A stretch of 35,984 bases of DNA from Lachnospiraceae bacterium (lineage in GTDB: Bacteria; Bacillota_A; Clostridia; Lachnospirales; Lachnospiraceae): the NCBI GenBank assembly GCA_009911175.1, contig QXWX01000072.1, forward strand, positions 1 through 35,984, in the 5' to 3' direction. Below the pieces are notes generated by a model, which searched no databases, was not told where the DNA came from, and was given only the letters and a program-made list of their open reading frames with translations. Position numbers and translations under genes: made by a program. This document shows positions 16,889 through 24,401 of the stretch, piece by piece (positions within the stretch are counted from its first letter, which is position 1; the number at the start of each line of letters is the position of its first letter).

Positions 16889-17329
16889 ATGGACTTATCA
16901 AACTTGAGACCGGCAGATGGTTCTAAGCACAGCAATAACTTCAGAAGAGGCCGGGGACATGGTTCCGGGAATGGTAAGACAGCCGGTAAGGGACACAAAG
17001 GCCAGAAGGCTCGTTCAGGAGCGCCGAGGCCGGGATTTGAAGGCGGACAGATGCCTTTATACAGAAGAATACCCAAAAGAGGCTTTACCTGCAGAAACTC
17101 CAAGAAGATCGTCGGCATTAACATGAGTGCGCTTGAAGTATTTGAAGACGGTGCTGTTGTTTCTGTTGAAACATTAATGGAAAAAGGCATCGTAAAGAAT
17201 CCAAGGGACGGAGTAAAAATCCTTGGAGACGGAGAATTGACTAAGAAGCTCACTGTACAGGTAAATGCGTTCAGCGCAAAGGCGGCTGAAAAAATCGAGG
17301 CTCTTGGCGGAAAAGCAGAGGTGATCTAA
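16889..17329 (+). CDS. rplO: 50S ribosomal protein L15
   Basis: 146 residues, typical of uL15. The glycine/arginine-rich N-terminus ([29 protein letters not shown], about 13-41) wraps 23S rRNA, followed by [19 protein letters not shown]. The C-terminal fold ends [12 protein letters not shown]. Its TAA overlaps the secY ATG (TAATG), which couples secretion-channel synthesis to ribosomal-protein translation. Confidence 0.98.
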   Translation: MDLSNLRPADGSKHSNNFRRGRGHGSGNGKTAGKGHKGQKARSGAPRPGFEGGQMPLYRRIPKRGFTCRNSKKIVGINMSALEVFEDGAVVSVETLMEKGIVKNPRDGVKILGDGELTKKLTVQVNAFSAKAAEKIEALGGKAEVI

Positions 17330-18684
17330 TGCTAGAAACAGTACGAAAAGCATTTCGGGTAGAAGATGTCCGTAAAAGGATACTTTACACGTTCATGATG
17401 CTGGTCGTTGTAAGGCTCGGATCTCAACTGCCGACACCGGGAGTAAATCCGGCTTATATCCAGAACTTTTTTGCGAACCAGACCGGGGATGCATTCAATT
17501 TTTTTGATGCATTTACCGGCGGTTCCTTTACCCAGATGTCTGTATTTGCATTAAGCATTACACCATATATCACATCTTCTATCATTATGCAGCTTCTGAC
17601 CATCGCGATTCCAAAACTGGAAGAGATGCAGAAGGAAGGTGCCGACGGAAGAAAAAAGATTGCGGCAATCACACGTTATGTTACAGTAGGACTTGCACTG
17701 TTTGAGTCCACTGCAATGGCTGTCGGTTTCGGCCGTCAGGGGCTTCTGACAGAGTTCAACTTTGTCAATGCCGCAATCGTAGTATGCACGCTGACCGCAG
17801 GTTCCGCATTTCTGATGTGGATCGGCGAGCGTATCACGGAAAAAGGCGTTGGAAATGGGATTTCCATTGTCCTGCTGATCAATATTGTTTCCCGTATACC
17901 GGATGATTTCTTCAAACTGTATACACAGTTCATCCAGGGCAAGACCCCTGCGAAAGGACTGCTGGCTGCGGTGATCATCCTGGTTGTCCTGCTGATAGTC
18001 GTTGTATTCGTTATTGTACTTCAGGGCGGCGAACGCAGGATCATGGTGCAGTATTCCCAGAAAGTAAAGGGAAGAAAGACATACGGCGGACAATCCACGC
18101 ACATTCCACTTAAGGTAAATACCGCAGGCGTTATCCCGGTTATCTTTTCCTCATCTCTCATGCAGATCCCGTCCCTTGTTGCCACAGCAATGGGCAAAGG
18201 GAACAGCGGAGGCATCGGAGGCCATATACTGAGAGGATTAAATTCAAACAACTGGTGTGACCCTGAGAATATAGTATACTCCATAGGATTGCTGTTTTAT
18301 ATCGCCCTTACCATATTCTTTGCATATTTCTACACTTCGATTACATTCAATCCGTTAGAGATCGCAAACAATATGAAGAAAAACGGCGGATTTGTTCCAG
18401 GTATCCGTCCCGGCAGGCCGACGGTAGATTATATGACGAAGATTCTCAACTATATCATCTTTATCGGAGCCTGCGGACTGGTGATCGTACAGGTGATTCC
18501 GTTCTTCTTTAACGGTGTGTTCGGGGCAAACGTTTCTTTCGGAGGAACCTCGCTCATCATCATCGTAGGAGTTGTGCTTGAGACCATCAAGCAGATTGAA
18601 TCACAGATGCTGGTACGCAATTATACCGGATTCCTGAACAGCAAAGGAAGCGCTGCAAAAGGCGGGGGATTCCTTGGGTATTGA
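17329..18684 (+). CDS. secY: Protein translocase subunit SecY
   Basis: 451 residues, the ten-helix channel subunit of the SecYEG translocon in the plasma membrane. Recognisable are the N-terminal RKRILYTFMMLVVVRLGSQLPTPGVN, the plug/helix-2 region with ALSITPYITSSIIMQLL, MWIGERITEKGVGNGISIVLLINI, and the cytosolic loop GGERRIMVQYSQKVKGRKTYGGQSTHIPLKVNTAGVIPVIFSSSL used in ribosome and SecA binding. It starts inside the rplO stop. Two hairpins follow before adk. Confidence 0.98.
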   Translation: MLETVRKAFRVEDVRKRILYTFMMLVVVRLGSQLPTPGVNPAYIQNFFANQTGDAFNFFDAFTGGSFTQMSVFALSITPYITSSIIMQLLTIAIPKLEEMQKEGADGRKKIAAITRYVTVGLALFESTAMAVGFGRQGLLTEFNFVNAAIVVCTLTAGSAFLMWIGERITEKGVGNGISIVLLINIVSRIPDDFFKLYTQFIQGKTPAKGLLAAVIILVVLLIVVVFVIVLQGGERRIMVQYSQKVKGRKTYGGQSTHIPLKVNTAGVIPVIFSSSLMQIPSLVATAMGKGNSGGIGGHILRGLNSNNWCDPENIVYSIGLLFYIALTIFFAYFYTSITFNPLEIANNMKKNGGFVPGIRPGRPTVDYMTKILNYIIFIGACGLVIVQVIPFFFNGVFGANVSFGGTSLIIIVGVVLETIKQIESQMLVRNYTGFLNSKGSAAKGGGFLGY

Positions 18685-18700
18685 CAGAAATTTAGCTCGT

Positions 18701-18795
18701 TGTGGTTATTCATGCCGGAATAATCACAGCGGGTTAAAGTGCTATATGGATAAATCAGCCGGCGCGCCGCAGCCTTGAGGACTGCCCCGGCTGAT
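18701..18795 (+). promoter_or_regulatory. Two hairpins between secY and adk
   Basis: The first stem is TGTGGTTATTC/GAATAATCACA (18701-18711 with 18718-18728, 11 pairs including one G-U). The second is ATCAGCCGG/CCGGCTGAT (18754-18762 with 18787-18795), nine perfect pairs ending about 20 bases before the adk start. Neither has a U-tract, so partial attenuation, processing or mRNA stabilisation is more likely than termination. Confidence 0.5.
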
Positions 18796-18814
18796 GAAAA
18801 TGGAGGTAAAAGAT

Positions 18815-19456
18815 ATGAAGATCATTATGTTAGGCGCTCCCGGAGCGGGCAAAGGAACACAGGCAAAGAAAATTGCCGAAAAATATTCGATTCCTCACAT
18901 CTCTACAGGAGACATTTTCAGAGCAAATATCAAAAACGGGACGGAACTTGGAAAGAAAGCCAAGACCTATATGGACCAGGGACTGCTTGTACCGGACGAG
19001 CTGGTGGTAGACCTGGTAGTAGACCGGGTGAATCAGGAAGACTGCGCAGGCGGATACGTACTGGACGGTTTCCCGAGAACAATCCCCCAGGCAGAGGCGC
19101 TGGACAAAGCGCTGGCAGCTCTGGATCAGAAAATGGACTATGCGATCAACGTAGAAGTGCCGGATGACAATATTGTAAACCGTATGTCCGGACGCCGCGC
19201 ATGTGTGGACTGCGGGGCAACCTACCACATGGTATATGCGCCGACAGAGAAGGAAGGCATCTGCGATAAATGCGGCGGCGGTCTCATCCTGAGAGATGAT
19301 GACAAGCCGGAGACCGTGAAAAAGCGTCTCGGCGTTTACCATGATCAGACACAGCCTCTGATCGACTACTATACGGAAGCCGGGATCCTCAAAGAAGTAG
19401 ACGGTACCATTGACATCAACGATGTATTTGCCGAGATTGTGATAATTCTTGGCTGA
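18815..19456 (+). CDS. adk: Adenylate kinase, zinc-lid type
   Basis: 213 residues; converts ATP plus AMP to two ADP. The P-loop is [11 protein letters not shown] at about 6-16. The NMP-binding region [12 protein letters not shown] and [11 protein letters not shown] are conserved. The lid carries two Cys pairs (CVDCG and CDKCG), a structural zinc site as in Bacillus-type long adenylate kinases. The start is ATG 18815 with GGAGGT at a good distance; an upstream in-frame ATG (18794) lacks one and lies in the hairpin. Normally map follows adk, but here a repeat element does. Confidence 0.97.
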   Translation: MKIIMLGAPGAGKGTQAKKIAEKYSIPHISTGDIFRANIKNGTELGKKAKTYMDQGLLVPDELVVDLVVDRVNQEDCAGGYVLDGFPRTIPQAEALDKALAALDQKMDYAINVEVPDDNIVNRMSGRRACVDCGATYHMVYAPTEKEGICDKCGGGLILRDDDKPETVKKRLGVYHDQTQPLIDYYTEAGILKEVDGTIDINDVFAEIVIILG

Positions 19457-19458
19457 GA

Positions 19459-19560
19459 GCACTTTGCGATGCATTGAATACTTGGCGAGGTATTATCGAG
19501 TCTAGTAAGAAAGCACATATTCCGAACGGAGAGAGGAATATCTTCGCCAGAGCTTAGTGC
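19459..19560 (+). repeat. Composite nested hairpin element downstream of adk (arms GCACT/AGTGC)
   Basis: Arms at 19459-19463 and 19556-19560 enclose a 31-mer (19478-19508, arms ATACT/AGTAA with one mismatch, core TGGCGAGG-TATTA-TCGAGTCT) and the hairpin ATATTCC/GGAATAT. The interior is nearly the same as at 14983-15074, but the outer arms have been changed from GTTCTTT/AAAGAAC to GCACT/AGTGC. It begins three bases after the adk stop. Confidence 0.75.
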
Positions 19561-19566
19561 GAAGCC

Positions 19567-19611
19567 GTTCTTTGAGATTAGCGAGGCTCTATCGAGTTTA
19601 GCGAAAAGAAC
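19567..19611 (+). repeat. 31-mer hairpin element enclosed by GTTCTTT/AAAGAAC
   Basis: Outer arms at 19567-19573 and 19605-19611 abut a 31-mer (19574-19604, arms GAGAT/AGCGA, core TAGCGAGG-CTCTA-TCGAGTTT). It has the same arrangement as 12640-12684 with several core substitutions, which mostly keep pairing. Confidence 0.75.
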
Positions 19612-19635
19612 TACATAAAATAATGGAGGCGTTTT

Positions 19636-19896
19636 ATGCTTATAGAGCCTGGAATACTTGCAAAATCAAAAGCGGGAAGAGATAAAGATTGTATATACGT
19701 CATAATTTCTGTCAATGATGAATATGTATATCTGGCGGACGGGAAGAAGAGACCCGTCTGCCAGGCAAAGAAAAAAAACTGTAAACATGTGCAGCCGATC
19801 AGTAAGGCGCGCTGTGATTCCGTATCTGACGATGATGAGATCCGGCGTGTGATCAGAGGCTATATGAGTCATCTGGATGCAGAGGTGAGAGAATAA
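19636..19896 (+). CDS. KOW-domain RNA-binding protein (L14e/L6e-like)
   Basis: 86 residues. It matches the small KOW-motif proteins of clostridia often annotated as L14e-like RNA-binding proteins: [51 protein letters not shown]. In related genomes it lies between map and infA, the same place as here apart from the missing map. It is probably a ribosome- or RNA-associated accessory factor; its role is not established. TGGAGGC stands before the ATG at 19636, and infA follows after 32 bases. Confidence 0.85.
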   Translation: MLIEPGILAKSKAGRDKDCIYVIISVNDEYVYLADGKKRPVCQAKKKNCKHVQPISKARCDSVSDDDEIRRVIRGYMSHLDAEVRE

Positions 19897-19928
19897 GAAG
19901 TGCAGAGAAAGGCACAGGAGGATTAAGT

Positions 19929-20147
19929 ATGTCAAAGGCTGACGTGATCGAAATCGAAGGAGTGGTAGTAGAAAAACTGCCCAACGCAATGTTCAAGGTA
20001 GAACTGGAAAATGGGCATATCGTACTGGCCCATATCAGCGGAAAGCTGCGTATGAACTTTATCAAGATCTTACCTGGGGACAAAGTAACGTTGGAGATGT
20101 CTCCGTACGATCTCAGCAAAGGACGAATTGTCTGGAGAGATAAATAA
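19929..20147 (+). CDS. infA: Translation initiation factor IF-1
   Basis: 72 residues, the invariant IF-1 length, with an S1-type OB fold: [73 protein letters not shown]-1 blocks the A site during initiation. ACAGGAGG precedes the ATG. A promoter lies immediately after its stop codon. Confidence 0.98.
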   Translation: MSKADVIEIEGVVVEKLPNAMFKVELENGHIVLAHISGKLRMNFIKILPGDKVTLEMSPYDLSKGRIVWRDK

Positions 20148-20154
20148 AAAGGTG

Positions 20155-20184
20155 TTGACTTTGCAGGAGGCTTGATGTTATACT
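20155..20184 (+). promoter_or_regulatory. Internal promoter upstream of rpmJ (alpha part of the operon)
   Basis: TTGACT (20155-20160), an 18-base spacer and TATACT (20179-20184), eight bases after the infA stop. It would give rpmJ, rpsM, rpsK, rpsD, rpoA and rplQ their own transcription. The leader that follows holds GCCGT/ACGGC flanking CTTTGG/CCCAAA, a hairpin at about 20191-20224 just before the rpmJ ribosome binding site. Confidence 0.65.
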
Positions 20185-20268
20185 ATGAAATAGCCGTCTT
20201 TGGTTTGGTGTGCCCAAAAACGGCAGTAGCCCCAAGGTTTTCAGCAAAGGATAGAAGGAGGATTTGAC

Positions 20269-20382
20269 ATGAAGGTTAGATCATCAGTAAAACCGATCTG
20301 TGAAAAGTGCAAGATTATCAAGAGAAAAGGAAGTATCCGGGTAATCTGCGAGAATCCGAAGCACAAACAGAGACAAGGCTAG
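20269..20382 (+). CDS. rpmJ: 50S ribosomal protein L36
   Basis: 37 residues, the smallest ribosomal protein (bL36). It begins [20 protein letters not shown] and ends with [11 protein letters not shown]. The zinc-binding Cys-X2-Cys...Cys-X4-His set is intact, so this is the zinc form. AGAAGGAGG precedes the ATG at 20269. Confidence 0.97.
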   Translation: MKVRSSVKPICEKCKIIKRKGSIRVICENPKHKQRQG

Positions 20383-20758
20383 GACAGTGGAGATGGAAAT
20401 GCGCGGCACCAGGCAGAGTTTTTACGCGCATGGACATTGTTCCGGTTTTGGAGTTGTTTGTTAAAATTAGGCGGCTGACAGTATGACACGCCAGGAGGTG
20501 TGTGGAACTGTTTAATATACAGTAAGGATACATCCGGCTCGTGAATCAGGTACCGACGAGGCAGGTGGCCGTTGCGCGTTTTGCGCAAATGTATATTGCT
20601 TATAATACCCGGATCAAAGGGCGTAGCTTCAGGCGCTGCCGGGAAAGGGCATAGAGAATATGCCTGGGTAGATCGGGAAGATATGTTGTCTTCCGACAGA
20701 TACCCGATGTACCCCAGTTAGGGACAATATTATAATTATTTAAATGGAGGAAAGACAC
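20383..20758 (+). promoter_or_regulatory. 376-base leader region between rpmJ and rpsM
   Basis: No gene is visible. A TTGCGC/GCGCAA hairpin (20572-20586) precedes a TATAAT at 20601-20606, a possible -10 box with no convincing -35. Downstream is a strong composite hairpin: CTGGG/CCCAG (20664-20668 with 20713-20717), ATCGGG/CCCGAT (20672-20677 with 20703-20708) and GGAAGA/TCTTCC inside, ending about 25 bases before the rpsM ribosome binding site. Ribosomal protein S4 controls this operon from an rpsM leader in E. coli, so feedback control is a reasonable inference, although the fold differs. Confidence 0.5.
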
Positions 20759-21127
20759 ATGGCTCGTATTGCAGGTGTAGACTTACCAAGAGACAAACGT
20801 GTAGAAATCGGCTTGACTTATATTTATGGAATTGGAAGAACAAGCTCAAACCGTATTTTAGCAGAAGCAGGAGTGAATCCTGATACCCGTGTAAGAGATT
20901 TGACAAGTGAGGAAGTAAAGAAGATCAGTGAAGTCATTGACGCGACTCAGATGGTAGAAGGTGATCTCAGAAGAGAGATCCAGCTGAACATCAAGAGACT
21001 GAAAGAGATCGGATGCTACCGCGGAATCCGTCACAGAAAAGGACTTCCGGTACGCGGTCAGAAGACGAAGACAAACGCGAGAACCTGTAAAGGACCAAAG
21101 AGAACAGTAGCGAATAAGAAAAAGTAA
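20759..21127 (+). CDS. rpsM: 30S ribosomal protein S13
   Basis: 122 residues, normal for uS13. Conserved are [34 protein letters not shown] (helix-two-turn-helix), [43 protein letters not shown]. The start is ATG 20759 with TGGAGGAAAG upstream; an ATG five codons earlier contains that site and is rejected. The stop abuts the 84-bp tandem array. Confidence 0.98.
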   Translation: MARIAGVDLPRDKRVEIGLTYIYGIGRTSSNRILAEAGVNPDTRVRDLTSEEVKKISEVIDATQMVEGDLRREIQLNIKRLKEIGCYRGIRHRKGLPVRGQKTKTNARTCKGPKRTVANKKK

Positions 21128-21379
21128 GCACTTAGCGAATGCAAGCTGTTAAGCGCGGCATGAGTTTAGTGCGAACTTTGTTCGAAGAGCAAAGCGAATC
21201 GAACATCCCGTGCACTTAGCGGATGCAAGCTGTTAAGCGCGGCATGAGTTTAGTGCGAACTTTGTTCGAAGAGCAAAGCGAATCGAACATCCCGTGCACT
21301 TAGCGAATGCAAGCTGTTAAGCGCGGCATGAGCTTGGCGCGAACTTTGTTCGAAGAGCAAAGCGAATCGAACATCCCGT
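21128..21379 (+). repeat. Tandem array, 3 x 84 bp, between rpsM and rpsK
   Basis: Three direct copies with an exact 84-base period (21128, 21212, 21296). Each starts with a long-core hairpin element: GCACT/AGTGC arms, AGC/GTT, a GA..GA mismatch, ATGC/GCAT, and a 15-base loop. A second small inverted repeat follows (GTTCGA/TCGAAC around AGAGCAAAGCGAA). Copy 2 has one change in the GA pair (GG); copy 3 changes the right-hand arm to GGCGC. The array begins on the base after the rpsM stop and is in the sense orientation of the operon. Confidence 0.9.
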
Positions 21380-21415
21380 AAACAGATAATAAAATGAGAA
21401 AGTAGGTTAGTTTAA

Positions 21416-21811
21416 ATGGCGAAGAAAGTTACCAAAAAAGTGACAAAAAAACGTGTCAAGAAAAACGTTGAACGAGGACAGGCTCACATCCAGTCATCTT
21501 TTAATAATACGATCGTAACATTGACGGATGCGCAGGGCAATGCTCTTTCATGGGCAAGCGCGGGCGGTCTGGGTTTTAGAGGTTCAAGGAAATCTACTCC
21601 ATACGCGGCACAGATGGCAGCTGAGACAGCGGCTAAAGCAGCATTGATTCATGGTCTGAAAACAGTAGATGTTTTCGTTAAGGGTCCAGGTTCAGGAAGA
21701 GAAGCGGCAATCCGTGCGCTGCAGGCATGCGGCATTGACGTGATCAGTATCAAGGACGTGACACCGGTACCTCATAACGGATGCCGTCCGCCGAAACGCA
21801 GAAGAGTATAA
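21416..21811 (+). CDS. rpsK: 30S ribosomal protein S11
   Basis: 131 residues, typical of uS11. It begins with a Lys-rich tail, then [46 protein letters not shown] and ends [27 protein letters not shown]. It lies at the mRNA exit side of the 30S platform. The ribosome binding site is weak (AGTAGGTTAG, 21401-21410) compared with the strong sites of its neighbours, perhaps because the upstream array displaced the original leader. Confidence 0.98.
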   Translation: MAKKVTKKVTKKRVKKNVERGQAHIQSSFNNTIVTLTDAQGNALSWASAGGLGFRGSRKSTPYAAQMAAETAAKAALIHGLKTVDVFVKGPGSGREAAIRALQACGIDVISIKDVTPVPHNGCRPPKRRRV

Positions 21812-21845
21812 CCAATACCGCATATTATTAGGAGGAATTAAGAAA

Positions 21846-22439
21846 ATGGCAGTAAACAGAGTCCCGGTTCTTAAGAGATGCCGTTCATTAGGTATGGACC
21901 CAATCTATTTAGGAATTAATAAAAAGTCAAAAAGACAGTTAAAGAGATCCAACAGAAAGATGAGTGAATACGGTCTTCAGTTACGCGAGAAGCAGAAAGC
22001 AAAATTCATCTACGGAGTATTGGAGAAACCTTTCAGAAATTATTTCGAGAAGGCAAAGCAGCAGGAAGGTATGACAGGTGAGAACCTGATGATCCTTCTG
22101 GAGACCAGACTGGACAACGTGATGTTTCGTATGGGCTTTGCAAGAACCAGAAGAGAAGCAAGACAGATCGTAGGCCACAGACATGTACTGGTGAACGGCA
22201 AGCAGGTAAAGGTTCCTTCCTACCTTGTAAAAGCCGGCGATGTGATCGAGATCAAAGAAAAGAACAAAGGCAGCCAGAGATACAAGGATATCCTGGAAGT
22301 GACCGGCGGCAACATGATTCCGAACTGGCTGGAAGTGGATGCCGAGAATCTGAAAGGTGAAGTCAAAGAGCTTCCGAAGAGAGACGCAATAGATGTTCCT
22401 GTTGACGAGATGTTGATCGTCGAGCTGTATTCTAAGTAA
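21846..22439 (+). CDS. rpsD: 30S ribosomal protein S4
   Basis: 197 residues, normal for uS4. The S4 RNA-binding domain is RLDNVMFRMGFARTRREARQIVGHRHVLVNGKQVKVPSYLVKAGDVIEI at about 90-138. The N-terminal zinc-type cysteines seen in some S4 proteins are absent (a single Cys near residue 12), so it is the zinc-free form. uS4 starts 30S assembly and is a known autogenous regulator. TTAGGAGG precedes the ATG. Confidence 0.98.
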   Translation: MAVNRVPVLKRCRSLGMDPIYLGINKKSKRQLKRSNRKMSEYGLQLREKQKAKFIYGVLEKPFRNYFEKAKQQEGMTGENLMILLETRLDNVMFRMGFARTRREARQIVGHRHVLVNGKQVKVPSYLVKAGDVIEIKEKNKGSQRYKDILEVTGGNMIPNWLEVDAENLKGEVKELPKRDAIDVPVDEMLIVELYSK

Positions 22440-22507
22440 TTCATTCGGATATAGCATGATTGAAAAGTACCCCTCAATATTTTTTAACCCATAAGGAGGG
22501 TCGTGTA

Positions 22508-23467
22508 GTGTTTGATTTTAATAAACCGAATATTGAAATTACAGAAATTTCAGAAGATAAGAAGTATGGAAGATTCGTTGTAGAGCCTTTGGAGCGGGGA
22601 TATGGAATCACATTGGGTAATTCCCTGAGAAGAATTATGCTTTCTTCTCTTCCGGGCGCGGCGATCAGCTCCGTGAAGATTGACGGAGTACTGCACGAAT
22701 TCAGTTCCATACCGGGCGTGAAAGAAGATGTGACCGAGATTATCATGAATCTGAAATGTCTGGCAATCAAGAATACATCGGAATCAGACGAAGTGAAGAC
22801 TGCATATATCGAATTCGAGGGAGAAGGTGTTGTAACAGGCGCCGACATCCAGGCGGATGCCGATATTGAGATTATGAATCCGGATCAGGTCATCGCTACA
22901 TTAAGCGGCGGTAAGGACAGCAAGCTGTACATGGAGCTTACGATCACAAAGGGAAGAGGTTATATCAGCGCGGATAAGAACAAGGGAGAGGATATTCCGA
23001 TCGGCGTCATCCTGATAGATTCTATCTATACGCCTGTTGACCGTGTAAACATGTCAGTAGAAAATACACGTGTCGGACAGATAACCGATTACGATAAGCT
23101 CACGCTGGACGTATGGACAAGAGGTACATTGCTTCCGGACGAAGCGGTCAGCCTTGCCGCAAAGGTACTCAGCGAACATCTGAAATTATTCATCGACCTG
23201 TCAGAAGTCGCGCAGGCTGCTGAGGTCATGATCGAAAAAGAAGATGATGAAAAAGAGAAGGTTCTGGAGATGAGTATTGATGAATTGGAATTATCTGTCC
23301 GTTCATACAACTGCCTCAAGAGAGCAGGTATCAATACCGTGGAAGAGCTTACGAATAAGACGCCGGAAGACATGATGAAGGTACGGAACCTGGGACGCAA
23401 GTCCCTGGAGGAAGTCCTTGCGAAACTGAAAGAACTCAATCTGGAGTTAAATTCAGGTGAGGAATAA
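22508..23467 (+). CDS. rpoA: RNA polymerase alpha subunit (GTG start)
   Basis: 319 residues from GTG 22508, chosen because AAGGAGGG ends eight bases upstream and the family N-terminus [13 protein letters not shown] follows; an upstream in-frame ATG at 22460 would add 16 unrelated residues. The N-terminal assembly domain holds [16 protein letters not shown] and [17 protein letters not shown] segments. The C-terminal domain, about 245-315, carries the [26 protein letters not shown] helix that binds UP elements and activators. Confidence 0.98.
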   Translation: MFDFNKPNIEITEISEDKKYGRFVVEPLERGYGITLGNSLRRIMLSSLPGAAISSVKIDGVLHEFSSIPGVKEDVTEIIMNLKCLAIKNTSESDEVKTAYIEFEGEGVVTGADIQADADIEIMNPDQVIATLSGGKDSKLYMELTITKGRGYISADKNKGEDIPIGVILIDSIYTPVDRVNMSVENTRVGQITDYDKLTLDVWTRGTLLPDEAVSLAAKVLSEHLKLFIDLSEVAQAAEVMIEKEDDEKEKVLEMSIDELELSVRSYNCLKRAGINTVEELTNKTPEDMMKVRNLGRKSLEEVLAKLKELNLELNSGEE

Positions 23468-23679
23468 AATAGAGGATGATCGTTCTATGGCAGGAAGCCG
23501 TGAATGATCATAAACGATCCAAATATCCGGCCAGTAAGCCCGAAGCGCATGGCAGGAGCATTTGATTAATAAGCCCGAAGATTGCATAACCAAATGTGCG
23601 GCTTATGAGGCGGAGAGAGTTTACAGCCAGCTGTAATGACAAAACAGTCTCATAGGCAAATGAATGGAGGATAAGAATA
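23468..23679 (+). promoter_or_regulatory. Structured leader between rpoA and rplQ with a possible pseudoknot
   Basis: The stem GATCGTT/AACGATC (23478-23484 with 23513-23519) is followed by two crossing helices: CATTTG/CAAATG (23559-23564 with 23591-23596) and ATAAGCC/GGCTTAT (23569-23575 with 23600-23606). The order gives an H-type pseudoknot or two mutually exclusive hairpins. TAAGCCCGAAG also occurs twice (23534, 23570). No open reading frame is present. Confidence 0.45.
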
Positions 23680-24216
23680 ATGGCAAAATATAGAAAACTT
23701 GGCAGAACATCCAGCCAGAGAAAAGCTTTGATCAGAAACCAGGTAACCGCGTTGCTTTACAATGGAAAGATCGTGACCACAGAAGCGAAGGCAAAAGAGA
23801 TCCGCAAGGTTGCGGAGGGCTTGATCGCAAAGGCTGTCAAGGAAAAAGATAACTACGAAGAAGTGACCGTAAAGGCAAAGGTTGCGCGCAAGGACAAGGA
23901 CGGCAAGAGAGTAAAGGAAGTCGTTGACGGAAAGAAAGTTACCGTATATGATGAAGTAGAGAAGAAGATCAAGAAAGATATGCCGAGCAGACTTCATGCC
24001 AGAAGAGAGATGCTCAAGGTTCTCTACCCTGTAACAGAAATTCCGGCTGCCGCGGCAGGAAAGAAAAAGAATACCAAGAAGGTAGACCTGGTAGATAAGT
24101 TATTTACCGAGATCGCTCCGAAGTACGAGAACCGCAAGGGCGGCTACACAAGAATCGTGAAGATCGGCCAGCGCAAGGGTGATGCTGCTTTGGAAGTGCT
24201 TCTTGAGTTAGTATAA
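23680..24216 (+). CDS. rplQ: 50S ribosomal protein L17, extended form
   Basis: 178 residues against about 115-125 in E. coli and Bacillus. The conserved N-terminus is YRKLGRTSSQRKALIRNQVTALLYNGKIVTTEAKAKEIRKVAEGLI and the conserved end GGYTRIVKIGQRKGDAALEVLLELV. Between them lies an extra Lys/Glu-rich insertion (about 62-145), including KARVARKDKDG-like and AAAAGKKKNTKKVDL segments, seen in other Lachnospiraceae. bL17 sits at the exit-tunnel surface, so the insertion would be exposed. It is the last gene of the superoperon. Confidence 0.96.
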   Translation: MAKYRKLGRTSSQRKALIRNQVTALLYNGKIVTTEAKAKEIRKVAEGLIAKAVKEKDNYEEVTVKAKVARKDKDGKRVKEVVDGKKVTVYDEVEKKIKKDMPSRLHARREMLKVLYPVTEIPAAAAGKKKNTKKVDLVDKLFTEIAPKYENRKGGYTRIVKIGQRKGDAALEVLLELV

Positions 24217-24258
24217 TTTAAAATAACTTTTATAATCTGTAAAATATGTAATAAGACG

Positions 24259-24288
24259 AAAAAACCTGTTGCTGAAACAGGTTTTTTT
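24259..24288 (+). terminator. Rho-independent terminator of the S10-spc-alpha operon
   Basis: AAACCTGTT and AACAGGTTT pair around a short loop, followed by a run of T. It lies about 40 bases after the rplQ stop. Confidence 0.85.
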
Positions 24289-24292
24289 GTAC

Positions 24293-24390
24293 AAAAAAAG
24301 GCTGTCGGGAAAGGCTATTGGCTTAGGATCTTGCTGTGAAGAAATAGGATCACAGCAAGATCCCGAAGAAAAAGCCATTTCCTGACTGCC
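24293..24390 (-). terminator. Very long hairpin terminating the SleB-type hydrolase gene
   Basis: On the minus strand GGCAGTCAGGAAA (24390-24378) pairs with TTTCCCGACAGCC (24312-24300), allowing a G-U pair and bulges. Between these is a perfect 14-pair stem, GGATCTTGCTGTGA with its complement (24326-24339 with 24350-24363). Seven T residues follow on the minus strand (24299-24293). It is a terminator for the hydrolase gene, unusually long at about 90 bases. Confidence 0.65.
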
Positions 24391-24401
24391 GCTTTTGCAG
24401 T

